Positions 1-5,151 of a stretch of DNA of 5,151 bases are shown here, in pieces (the stretch's first letter is position 1; each line of letters starts with the position of its first letter). Position numbers and translations under genes: made by a program. Location: contig CAKTWY010000175.1 in assembly GCA_934630445.1 (NCBI GenBank), forward strand, positions 1 through 5,151. The letters run 5' to 3'. The notes below the pieces were generated by a model. The model had not been told where the DNA came from. It made no database searches and saw only the letters and a list, made by a program, of their open reading frames with translations. The stretch comes from an uncultured Eubacteriales bacterium. GTDB taxonomy: Bacteria > Bacillota > Clostridia > Oscillospirales > Butyricicoccaceae.

Positions 1-267
1 AGCGACGTGTGCGTTCTTGTGGTGGACGCCGCCGAGGGGCTGACGGAACAGGACGTGAAGATTATCGGCTACGTGCACGAACAGGGCAAGCCGTCGGTGA
101 TCGTGATGAATAAGTGGGATCTCATTGAAAAAGATACGCATACGATCAATAAATTTGAAGAAAAGTTGAAAACGGATCTGAAATTTATGTCGTATTACAA
201 GTCTTTGTATCTTTCGGCAAAAACGGGGCAGAGAACGGATAAATTGCTTTCGCTTTGCGACGAAGTG
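1..267 (+). other. der: Der (EngA) GTPase second G-domain fragment, truncated at both ends
   Basis: This is the Der-derived part of the chimeric frame. It covers the strand after G3, the G4 motif NKWD and the G5 motif SAKTGQR, then the start of the last G-domain helix (DKLLSLCDEV). The P-loop and DTAG motifs of this domain, and the whole first G domain, would lie left of the window. Codon use differs from the rest of the window. Nucleotides 121-240 are about 35% GC by hand count and rich in AAA, GAA, AAT and TTT codons, against about 61% GC in 301-420; the first 60 bases are about 65% GC, so the shift is not uniform. The assignment to Der rather than another Era-like GTPase rests on the TEQD and VVDAAEG context and the NKWD-to-SAKTGQR spacing. 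The right boundary is uncertain by about 15 nt. Confidence 0.8.
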
Positions 268-354
268 GTTTTCCTGCCCATGAGCGGGGCGGCCGAGTCT
301 CTGAACGCAGCGGTGGCGGCGGCGGTCTTTATGTGGCAGATGCAGCAGGCATAA
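268..354 (+). pseudogene. 3' remnant of a SpoU/TrmH-family RNA 2'-O-methyltransferase gene
   Basis: The last ~29 residues contain PMSGAAESLNAAVAAA (nt 277-324). This matches motif 3 of SPOUT methyltransferases, the segment that forms part of the trefoil knot binding S-adenosylmethionine. In intact proteins it ends a chain of roughly 250 residues that 2'-O-methylates rRNA or tRNA. Here the N-terminal substrate domain and motifs 1 and 2 are absent, replaced by Der sequence. Base composition and codon use match dprA downstream, and the spacing to dprA is short (38 nt). The natural neighbour of dprA in this genome is therefore probably an intact SpoU gene. The specific target cannot be told from this fragment. 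Confidence 0.7.
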
Positions 355-377
355 TCGAACCGGCCGTGCGTCGGACG

Positions 378-384
378 AAGGAGG
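378..384 (+). promoter_or_regulatory. Ribosome binding site of dprA
   Basis: AAGGAGG lies 8 nt before the ATG at 393 and is a full match to the anti-Shine-Dalgarno consensus. It fixes the dprA start at 393 rather than at the upstream in-frame ATG at 255, which lies inside the preceding gene, or the ATG at 402. Confidence 0.9.
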
Positions 385-392
385 AGCCGAAG

Positions 393-1529
393 ATGGCGCA
401 GATGAAATTCTGGATGTGGCTGGCCTCGCGCCGCGGCCTCGGCGCGGCGAAAAGCGCGCGCCTCATGGACCGCTTCGGCTCGCCGACGGAGATCTACCGT
501 GCCGAGCGCGGCGATTATGAAGGCATCGAGGGCATCGGCACGCATGAGCTGCACGAGCTTTGCGATAAGTCGCTTGTGCGCGGCGAGCGCATCCTCGCCT
601 TCTGCGAAAAGAACGGTATCCGCGTCCTCACACTTGAGGATGCGGCATATCCGGACAGACTGCGGCAGATATACGCCCCGCCGCCGGTTTTATACGTGCG
701 CGGGGTTCTTCCTGATTTTGACAGCCTGCCCGCGCTCGCCGTCGGGGGCAGCCGCAGGGCCACGCCGTACGGCCTTGCCGTCACGCAGGCGCTCTCGCGC
801 GAGCTTGCCGCACGCGGCGCACTCATCGTTTCGGGCATGGCGCGCGGGATCGATTCCGCGGCGCATATCGGTGCGCTGAAGGCGGGCCGGCCCACGGTCG
901 CGGTGCTTGGATGCGGCGTCGATATCTGCTATCCGGCGGAAAACGCCAGGCTGATGGAGGATATCCTCGCCGTCGGCGCTGTGATTGCAGAGGTGCCGCC
1001 GGGTTCGCCGCCCGACGCGGGGAACTTCCCCGCGCGCAACCGCATCATCAGCGGACTTTCGCTCGGCGTGCTCGTGACCGAAGCGCCGAAAAAGAGCGGC
1101 TCGCTCATCACCGCGTCCATCGCGCTCGAACAGGGGCGCGATGTGTTTGCCGTTCCCGGCAATATCGACGCAAAAACGAGTGAAGGCACGAATGCGCTCA
1201 TCCGCGACGGGGCGAAGCTCGTCATGACCGCGCAGGATGTTCTGGAGGAATACGCCGCTTTTTATCACGACGCCATGGCCGAGCAGGCAAGGCCCGTCCC
1301 GGCCGCGGCGCAGGAGGCGGACGGCGCGCTTCTCGCGCGGTGCCAGTCGGAGCTTGAGCGCAGTATCGTCGCGCGCATCGCTGCCGGGCGCATACAGCTG
1401 GACGCACTGATCGAGGCGCTCGGGCTCGACGCGCCGCGCGTCACTGTGGCGCTGACAATGCTCGAGATGCGTGGTATAATAAAACAGCTTCCTGGAAAAT
1501 ATTTTGTAATAAACGAGCGCTGGAATTAG
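393..1529 (+). CDS. dprA: DNA-processing protein DprA (Smf)
   Basis: A complete 378-residue protein of usual DprA length. DprA is a cytoplasmic protein that binds incoming single-stranded DNA during transformation, protects it and loads RecA; it is also found in bacteria not known to be competent. Residues ~5-65 form the helical SAM/HhH-like N-terminal domain. Residues ~75-285 form the Rossmann-like DNA-binding core, with GSRRATPYG (119-127), SGMARGIDSAAH (147-158), GCGVDICYP (173-181), NFPARNRIISGLS (211-223), SGSLITA (235-241), GRDVFAVPG (248-256) and SEGTN (263-267). After an Ala-rich linker (~290-315), residues ~318-373 resemble the winged-helix C-terminal domain. All core motifs are intact. 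One oddity is AVGGSRR at 116-122, where the family usually has V before GSR. The start is set by the Shine-Dalgarno at 378-384. No promoter is visible just upstream, so it was probably co-transcribed with an upstream gene. Its 3' end carries the promoter for topA. Confidence 0.97.
   Translation: MAQMKFWMWLASRRGLGAAKSARLMDRFGSPTEIYRAERGDYEGIEGIGTHELHELCDKSLVRGERILAFCEKNGIRVLTLEDAAYPDRLRQIYAPPPVLYVRGVLPDFDSLPALAVGGSRRATPYGLAVTQALSRELAARGALIVSGMARGIDSAAHIGALKAGRPTVAVLGCGVDICYPAENARLMEDILAVGAVIAEVPPGSPPDAGNFPARNRIISGLSLGVLVTEAPKKSGSLITASIALEQGRDVFAVPGNIDAKTSEGTNALIRDGAKLVMTAQDVLEEYAAFYHDAMAEQARPVPAAAQEADGALLARCQSELERSIVARIAAGRIQLDALIEALGLDAPRVTVALTMLEMRGIIKQLPGKYFVINERWN
1452..1480 (+). promoter_or_regulatory. 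Sigma-A-type promoter inside the 3' end of dprA, driving topA-trmFO
   Basis: CTGACA (1452-1457, five of six matches to TTGACA) is followed by a 17-bp spacer and a perfect TATAAT (1475-1480). A TGG just before the -10 box (1472-1474) gives an extended -10 TGN element. The predicted start of transcription is near 1487, leaving a leader of about 108 nt before topA. The promoter starts an AT-rich island (about 1475-1515) that stands out from the GC-rich coding sequence. It would let topA and trmFO be transcribed independently of dprA. The match is by eye and the start site is inferred. Confidence 0.75.
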
Positions 1530-1535
1530 GCGCTC
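1515..1535 (+). other. Inverted repeat over the dprA stop codon (topA leader)
   Basis: GAGCGC (1515-1520) and GCGCTC (1530-1535) are perfect reverse complements separated by 9 nt that include the dprA TAG. In RNA they would form a 6-bp GC-rich stem. No T-tract follows, so this is not an intrinsic terminator. It sits in the predicted topA leader. Confidence 0.45.
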
Positions 1536-1569
1536 CGGCCCCTGTAGAAACGGCGGATTTTTCGCCGGA
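1534..1569 (+). other. Alternative pairings in the topA leader
   Basis: CGGCG (1551-1555) can pair with CGCCG (1563-1567) around a GATTTTT loop. TCCGGC (1534-1539) can instead pair with GCCGGA (1564-1569). The second pairing excludes both the first and the stem at 1515-1535. The T-run lies in the loop rather than after the stem, so no terminator is predicted. Each stem is only 5-6 bp, so chance is a real possibility. Confidence 0.35.
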
Positions 1570-1583
1570 TTAAATGCGTTATT

Positions 1584-1588
1584 GGAGG
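1584..1588 (+). promoter_or_regulatory. Ribosome binding site of topA
   Basis: GGAGG, within TTGGAGGAAA, sits 7 nt before the ATG at 1596. This spacing is right for 1596 and excludes the out-of-frame ATG at 1574, which precedes the site. Confidence 0.9.
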
Positions 1589-1595
1589 AAATCAA

Positions 1596-3911
1596 ATGGC
1601 AAAACTCGTCATCGTCGAGTCGCCTGCAAAGGCGAAGACGATCGCCAAATATCTGGGCGGAGGCTACCGGGTGAAAGCGTCCATGGGGCATCTGCGCGAC
1701 CTGCCCAAGAAGAAGATGGGCGTCGACCTGGAGAACGGCTTTATCCCGCAGTACGAGCCCATCGACGGCAAGGACAAGACCATCAGCGAGCTTCGCGACG
1801 CCGTAAGCGAGAGCGATTACGTCTACCTCGCGACCGACCCGGACCGCGAGGGCGAGGCGATCTCGTGGCATTTGAAGGAGCTTTTAAATCTCCCCGACGA
1901 CGGCAAGCGCCGCGTCACGTTCAATGAGATCACCAAAAAAGCGGTGACGGAAGGCATCAGCCACCCGCGCGACATCGACGAGAACCTTGTCGACGCGCAG
2001 CAGGCGCGCCGTATCCTTGACCGTATCGTGGGCTATAAGCTCTCGCCGTTTCTGTGGCGCAAGGTGCGCCGCGGCCTTTCAGCGGGCCGCGTGCAGTCGG
2101 TCGTCACGCGCCTTGTGGTCGACCGCGAGCGCGAGATACAGGCATTCGTTCCGGAGGAGTACTGGACGATCGATGTCACCCTTGCCGCCGCGCGGCAGAA
2201 CCTGGTCGCCAAATTCTACGGCGATGAGAACGGCAAGCTCGAGCTGAAAACCGAGGAGGAGACGAACGCCGTCCTGCAGAAGATCGAAGGCGCGGAGTAC
2301 ATCACAAAAAGCATCAAAAAATCGTTGAAGAAAAAAGCGCCCCCGCCGCCCTTCATCACCTCTACCCTGCAGCAGGAGGCGTCGCGGCGGCTGAACATGA
2401 CCTCGCGGCGCACGATGTCCGTCGCGCAGGAGCTTTATGAGGGCGTGGAGCTGGAAGGGCACGGCCTGACGGGCCTTATCACCTATATGCGTACCGACTC
2501 CCTGCGCCTTGCGGACGACGCCGTCGCCGACGCCAGGCAGTTTATCGAAGGGGCGTTCGGCGCGGAGTACGCGCTGAAAAGTCCGCGCGTGTTCAAGACC
2601 AAAAAGGGCGCACAGGACGCGCACGAGGCGATCCGTCCGTCGGATGCGTCCATCACGCCGGACAGCATCAAAAAGGACCTGACGAACGATCAGTATAAGC
2701 TGTATAAGCTCATCTGGTCGCGTTTTATCGCCTGCCAGATGGCCGATGCCGTCTACGATACGATGTCGATCGATATCGCCTGCGAGGGCTATATCTTCCG
2801 CACCACGGGCTATAAGGTGAAGTTCGCGGGCTTCACCGCCGTTTACGAGGAGTCGACGGACGACGAGCGGGAAGGCGAGTCAAAGCTCCCCGAGCTCACC
2901 GAGGGGCAGGAGCTCAAGCATAAAAAGACCGAGCCGAAGCAGCACTTCACCCAGCCGCCCGCCCGGTATACCGAGGCCTCGCTCATCCGCGCGATGGAGG
3001 AGAAGGGCATCGGCCGCCCGTCGACCTATGCGCCGACGATCACCACGGTCCTCAGCCGTGACTACGTTGAAAAAGAGGGCAAAAGCTTAAAGCCGACGCC
3101 GCTGGGCGAGGCGGTCACGGATCTGATGAAAGACAAATTTTCCGACATCATCGACGTCAAGTTCACCGCCAAGATGGAGGATGAGCTCGACGAGGTGGAA
3201 AGTGGCAAGACTGATTACCGCGAGATCCTCGATCATTTTTATAAGGACTTTTCGGGCGATCTGGAACGGGCGGAAAAGGACCTCGATCAGAAGCGCATCA
3301 AAGTCAAGGATGAGGAGACGGACGTCGTCTGCGAGCTGTGCGGGCGTAACATGGTCATCAAATCCGGCCGCTTCGGCAAGTTCCTCGCCTGCCCGGGCTA
3401 TCCGGAGTGTAAAAATACAAAGCCGCTCGCCGAGGATACGGGCGCGGTCTGCCCGCTGTGCGGCGGCAAGGTGCTGAAGAAAAAGTCGAAAAAAGGCTTT
3501 GCCTATTACGGCTGCGAGAAAAACCCGACCTGCACCTTTATGACCTGGGATAAGCCGACGAAGGAAGTCTGCCCCCAGTGCGGCGGCACGGTTTACCGCC
3601 GCTACAACAAGCTGGAGAAAAAGAACGTCTGCCTGAAGCCGGATTGCGGCTGGGAGCAGCCGCTCGCCGCGAGCACGAAAACGAAGAAAGAGGTCGCCAC
3701 TGATGCCGGCAGCGCGGACGCAGCAGCCCAGGCAGATGGCGCCGGGGAAAAGACGGCGAAAAAAGCGGCGGAGAAGAAGAGCGCGGCGAAAAAGCCGGCC
3801 GAAAAGAAAACGGCTGGCAAAAAGTCCACCGCAAAGAAAGCGGCTGCGGCGGACGAGGCGGAGCAGCCGGCTAGGAAGCGCACACGCAAAAAGGCGGAGG
3901 TCACGGAATGA
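1596..3911 (+). CDS. topA: DNA topoisomerase I (type IA)
   Basis: A complete 771-residue protein. It relaxes negatively supercoiled DNA by cutting one strand through a 5'-phosphotyrosine link and passing the other through the gap. The TOPRIM domain holds VIVESPAKAKT with Glu9, and DPDREGEA (81-88) with the acidic metal-binding residues Asp81, Asp83 and Glu85. The catalytic tyrosine is Tyr297 in ITYMRTDS (295-302), with Arg299 beside it. DAHEAIRPS (341-349) and GIGRPSTYAPT (471-481) are further core motifs. The C-terminus has three zinc ribbons: Cys579/582/599/605, Cys619/622/640/646 and Cys659/662/679/684. These are followed by a long basic tail (from ~719). Nothing essential is missing. Transcription probably starts from the promoter inside dprA, and the stop codon overlaps the trmFO start. 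Confidence 0.98.
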   Translation: MAKLVIVESPAKAKTIAKYLGGGYRVKASMGHLRDLPKKKMGVDLENGFIPQYEPIDGKDKTISELRDAVSESDYVYLATDPDREGEAISWHLKELLNLPDDGKRRVTFNEITKKAVTEGISHPRDIDENLVDAQQARRILDRIVGYKLSPFLWRKVRRGLSAGRVQSVVTRLVVDREREIQAFVPEEYWTIDVTLAAARQNLVAKFYGDENGKLELKTEEETNAVLQKIEGAEYITKSIKKSLKKKAPPPPFITSTLQQEASRRLNMTSRRTMSVAQELYEGVELEGHGLTGLITYMRTDSLRLADDAVADARQFIEGAFGAEYALKSPRVFKTKKGAQDAHEAIRPSDASITPDSIKKDLTNDQYKLYKLIWSRFIACQMADAVYDTMSIDIACEGYIFRTTGYKVKFAGFTAVYEESTDDEREGESKLPELTEGQELKHKKTEPKQHFTQPPARYTEASLIRAMEEKGIGRPSTYAPTITTVLSRDYVEKEGKSLKPTPLGEAVTDLMKDKFSDIIDVKFTAKMEDELDEVESGKTDYREILDHFYKDFSGDLERAEKDLDQKRIKVKDEETDVVCELCGRNMVIKSGRFGKFLACPGYPECKNTKPLAEDTGAVCPLCGGKVLKKKSKKGFAYYGCEKNPTCTFMTWDKPTKEVCPQCGGTVYRRYNKLEKKNVCLKPDCGWEQPLAASTKTKKEVATDAGSADAAAQADGAGEKTAKKAAEKKSAAKKPAEKKTAGKKSTAKKAAAADEAEQPARKRTRKKAEVTE
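3759..3848 (+). repeat. Six tandem KKxxx pentapeptide repeats in the TopA tail (15-bp period)
   Basis: Residues 722-751 of TopA read as KKAAE, KKSAA, KKPAE, KKTAG, KKSTA and KKAAA, with Lys pairs at exactly 5-residue spacing. The repeat is clear in protein but looser in DNA, because lysine is coded by both AAA and AAG and the other three positions vary. The segment continues into a second basic patch, RKRTRKK (760-766). Such Lys/Ala tails resemble the histone H1 C-terminal domain and are known from mycobacterial TopA, where the basic tail supports DNA binding and processive relaxation. The same role here is inference. Confidence 0.85.
3896..3900 (+). promoter_or_regulatory. Ribosome binding site of trmFO, inside the end of topA
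   Basis: GGAGG ends 7 nt before the ATG at 3908. The site lies in the last codons of topA, so trmFO has its own initiation signal in addition to possible coupling through the ATGA overlap. Confidence 0.85.
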
Positions 3912-5151
3912 AGGCGACCGTCCTCGGAGCGGGCCTCGCGGGCTGCGAGGCCGCTTGGCAGCTGGCCGTGCGCGGCGTTGCGGTGACGCTGGTGGAGATG
4001 AAGCCGCAGAAAATGACGAGCGCGCATCACTCGCCTGATTTTTGCGAGCTTGTCTGCTCCAACTCCCTGCGCTCGGCGGAGCTGACGAACGCGGCGGGGC
4101 TTTTGAAGGAAGAGCTGCGCCGCCTTGGCTCGGTCGTGATTGAAGCGGCGGACCTGCACCGCGTCGAAGCGGGCGGCGCGCTCGCGGTAGACCGCGGGCC
4201 GTTCGCAGCCGAAGTGACGCGGCGTATCAAGGGGCATCCGAACATCACAATTGTTCCGGACGAGGCGGTGCGCATCCCAGAGGAGGGGGCCGTCATCGTC
4301 GCCACAGGGCCGCTGACCTCCGACGCGATGGCGGAGGAGATCCGCCGCTTTTTCGGCGGGGAGGGCTATCTCCATTTTTACGACGCCGCCGCGCCGATCG
4401 TCACATGCGAGAGCATCGATATGGAAAGCGCGTTTTTCGCCTCGCGCTATGACAAAGGCGAGGCGTCCTATATCAACTGCCCGATGAACGAGGAAGAGTA
4501 CCTGGCTTTCTGGAACGCGCTGTGCCAGGCAGAGGAAGCGCCGGTGCACGGGTTTGAGGACAAGTCCGTTTTTGAGGGCTGCATGCCGGTGGAGGTCATG
4601 GCGCGCAGGGGCGTGGATACGCTGCGTTACGGGCCGCTCAAACCGCGCGGCATCACGGATCCGAAGACGGGCCGCTGGCCCTATGCCGTCGTGCAGCTCA
4701 GGCGCGACAACGCCGCGGGCACGCTGTATAACCTCGTCGGCTTCCAGACGCATCTGAAGTTCGGCGAGCAGAAGCGCGTCTTCTCCATGATTCCGGCACT
4801 GAAGAGAGCGGAGTTTGTGCGCTACGGCGTGATGCACCGCAATACCTATCTCAATTCTCCTGCCCTGCTCGACTGTTTTTACCGCGCGCGGAGGGAGCCG
4901 CGCGTCGCCTTTGCCGGGCAGATGACGGGCGTGGAAGGGTATATCGAGAGCACGGCGTCCGGCTTTTACGCAGGCGTGCAGCTGGCGCGCACGCTGAGAG
5001 GGGAGGAGCCGCTCCCCCTTCCGCGAGAGACGGCCATCGGGGCGCTCGCCGCTTACATCTCGGATGAGAACGCGGAAGATTTTCAGCCCATGAATATCAA
5101 TTTCGGCATTATCACGCCGCTGCCCTACCGCGTGAAGGGGAAGAGAAATAA
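3908..5151 (+). CDS. trmFO: Methylenetetrahydrofolate-tRNA-(uracil-5-)-methyltransferase TrmFO (3' partial)
   Basis: The frame gives 414 complete codons and is still open at the window edge. The final AAATAA is out of frame and is not its stop. TrmFO uses FADH2 and 5,10-methylenetetrahydrofolate to make 5-methyluridine at position 54 in the T-loop of tRNA, replacing SAM-dependent TrmA in most Gram-positive bacteria. The N-terminus has the FAD-binding dinucleotide fold GAGLAGCEAAWQLA (7-20). ELVCSNSLRS (47-56) and FEGCMPVEVMARRG (222-235) carry Cys50 and Cys225, matching the two conserved cysteines of B. subtilis TrmFO (53 and 226), the latter being the reported nucleophile. HLKFGEQKRVF (282-292) and GQMTGVEGYIESTASG (337-352) are further signatures. 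The segment FQPMNINFGIITPLP near the end is close to the usual C-terminus, so only about 20-30 residues should be missing. The start overlaps the topA stop as ATGA. Confidence 0.97.
   Translation, partial: MKATVLGAGLAGCEAAWQLAVRGVAVTLVEMKPQKMTSAHHSPDFCELVCSNSLRSAELTNAAGLLKEELRRLGSVVIEAADLHRVEAGGALAVDRGPFAAEVTRRIKGHPNITIVPDEAVRIPEEGAVIVATGPLTSDAMAEEIRRFFGGEGYLHFYDAAAPIVTCESIDMESAFFASRYDKGEASYINCPMNEEEYLAFWNALCQAEEAPVHGFEDKSVFEGCMPVEVMARRGVDTLRYGPLKPRGITDPKTGRWPYAVVQLRRDNAAGTLYNLVGFQTHLKFGEQKRVFSMIPALKRAEFVRYGVMHRNTYLNSPALLDCFYRARREPRVAFAGQMTGVEGYIESTASGFYAGVQLARTLRGEEPLPLPRETAIGALAAYISDENAEDFQPMNINFGIITPLPYRVKGKRN

Larger units (their letters stand above)
1..354 (+). pseudogene. Chimeric ORF: Der GTPase second G-domain fragment joined in frame to a SpoU/TrmH methyltransferase tail (5' partial)
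   Basis: The frame is open from base 1, so the gene begins upstream; the GTG at 7 is an internal Val codon. Residues 1-13 (SDVCVLVVDAAEG) follow the switch II region of a Der/EngA second GTPase domain. NKWD (residues 37-40, nt 109-120) is the G4 guanine-recognition motif and SAKTG (72-76, nt 214-228) is G5. After residue ~88 the Der-like continuation stops. A true Der would run on through an R-I-x-T-x-x-LN segment and a KH-like domain of about 80 residues. Instead the protein reads FLPMSGAAESLNAAVAAAVF and ends at TAA, which is the C-terminal motif of SpoU-class RNA methyltransferases. Der (ribosome assembly, 50S) needs its KH domain, and the methyltransferase part lacks its SAM-knot motifs 1 and 2, so neither activity is expected. 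It could be an assembly misjoin, a deletion scar, or a decayed extra copy. Confidence 0.8.

Noticed and set aside
255..392. Extended N-terminus for DprA starting at the ATG at 255
   Set aside because: The extra 46 residues overlap the preceding ORF in another frame, do not look like DprA, and have no ribosome site. A perfect Shine-Dalgarno supports 393.
1496..1505. AAAATATTTT palindrome as an operator
   Set aside because: It is a 10-bp AT palindrome just after the predicted transcription start. It is too simple to assign to any regulator and may only reflect the codons for Lys-Tyr-Phe.
1551..1567. Hairpin between dprA and topA as an intrinsic terminator
   Set aside because: The stem is only 5 bp, the T-run is in the loop, and no U-tract follows. 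A terminator here would also block the promoter at 1452-1480 from reaching topA.
690..1871. 393-codon open frame on the minus strand across dprA and topA
   Set aside because: It is antisense to two well-supported genes, has an Arg/His-rich composition typical of reverse-complemented GC-rich coding sequence, and shows no recognisable domain.
1574..1927. Short plus-strand ORF starting just before topA
   Set aside because: It is a frame-shifted shadow of topA with Arg-rich sequence, and the ribosome site at 1584-1588 lies downstream of its start.
3602..4837. 411-codon open frame on the minus strand across the topA-trmFO boundary
   Set aside because: It is antisense to the TopA zinc ribbons and TrmFO, both with intact motifs. 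Its low-complexity end is simply the reverse complement of the Lys/Ala tail, and there is no family resemblance.
5146..5151. Terminal AAATAA read as the stop of trmFO
   Set aside because: In the trmFO frame the last codons are AGA AAT followed by two bases, so TAA is out of frame and the gene continues past the window.

Overview
The window holds four same-strand coding regions: the tail of a chimeric ORF joining a Der GTPase fragment to a SpoU/TrmH methyltransferase tail (1-354, open at the left edge), dprA (393-1529), topA (1596-3911) and trmFO (3908-5151, open at the right edge). The last three follow the order known from Bacillus subtilis (smf-topA-gid). That order, TrmFO rather than TrmA, strong GGAGG-type ribosome binding sites 7-8 nt before the starts, and a consensus sigma-A-type promoter all point to a Firmicute. 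The mostly GC-rich coding sequence suggests a high-GC clostridial lineage, for example Oscillospiraceae-like. This placement is inference.

Layout. Positions 1-354 are one open frame. Its first ~88 residues read as the second G domain of Der, with NKWD and SAKTG motifs. Its last ~29 residues read as the C-terminal motif of a SpoU-class RNA 2'-O-methyltransferase. Neither part could be functional alone, and the switch falls at about 250-275. A 38-nt gap with a strong Shine-Dalgarno leads into dprA. Near the 3' end of dprA lies a near-perfect promoter (1452-1480) that should drive topA and trmFO from a ~108-nt leader. The leader contains small inverted repeats, two of which are mutually exclusive with a third pairing. 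topA encodes a complete type IA topoisomerase with three zinc ribbons and a histone-H1-like Lys/Ala tail of six exact KKxxx pentapeptides. Its stop overlaps the trmFO start as ATGA.

The genes are housekeeping. DprA handles incoming single-stranded DNA and loads RecA, TopA relaxes negative supercoils, and TrmFO makes m5U54 in tRNA. They share transcription rather than a pathway. I see no mobile element, CRISPR array, tRNA or rRNA, and no convincing new multi-gene system. The Der/SpoU join is the real anomaly. It is either an assembly misjoin or a true deletion or rearrangement scar.
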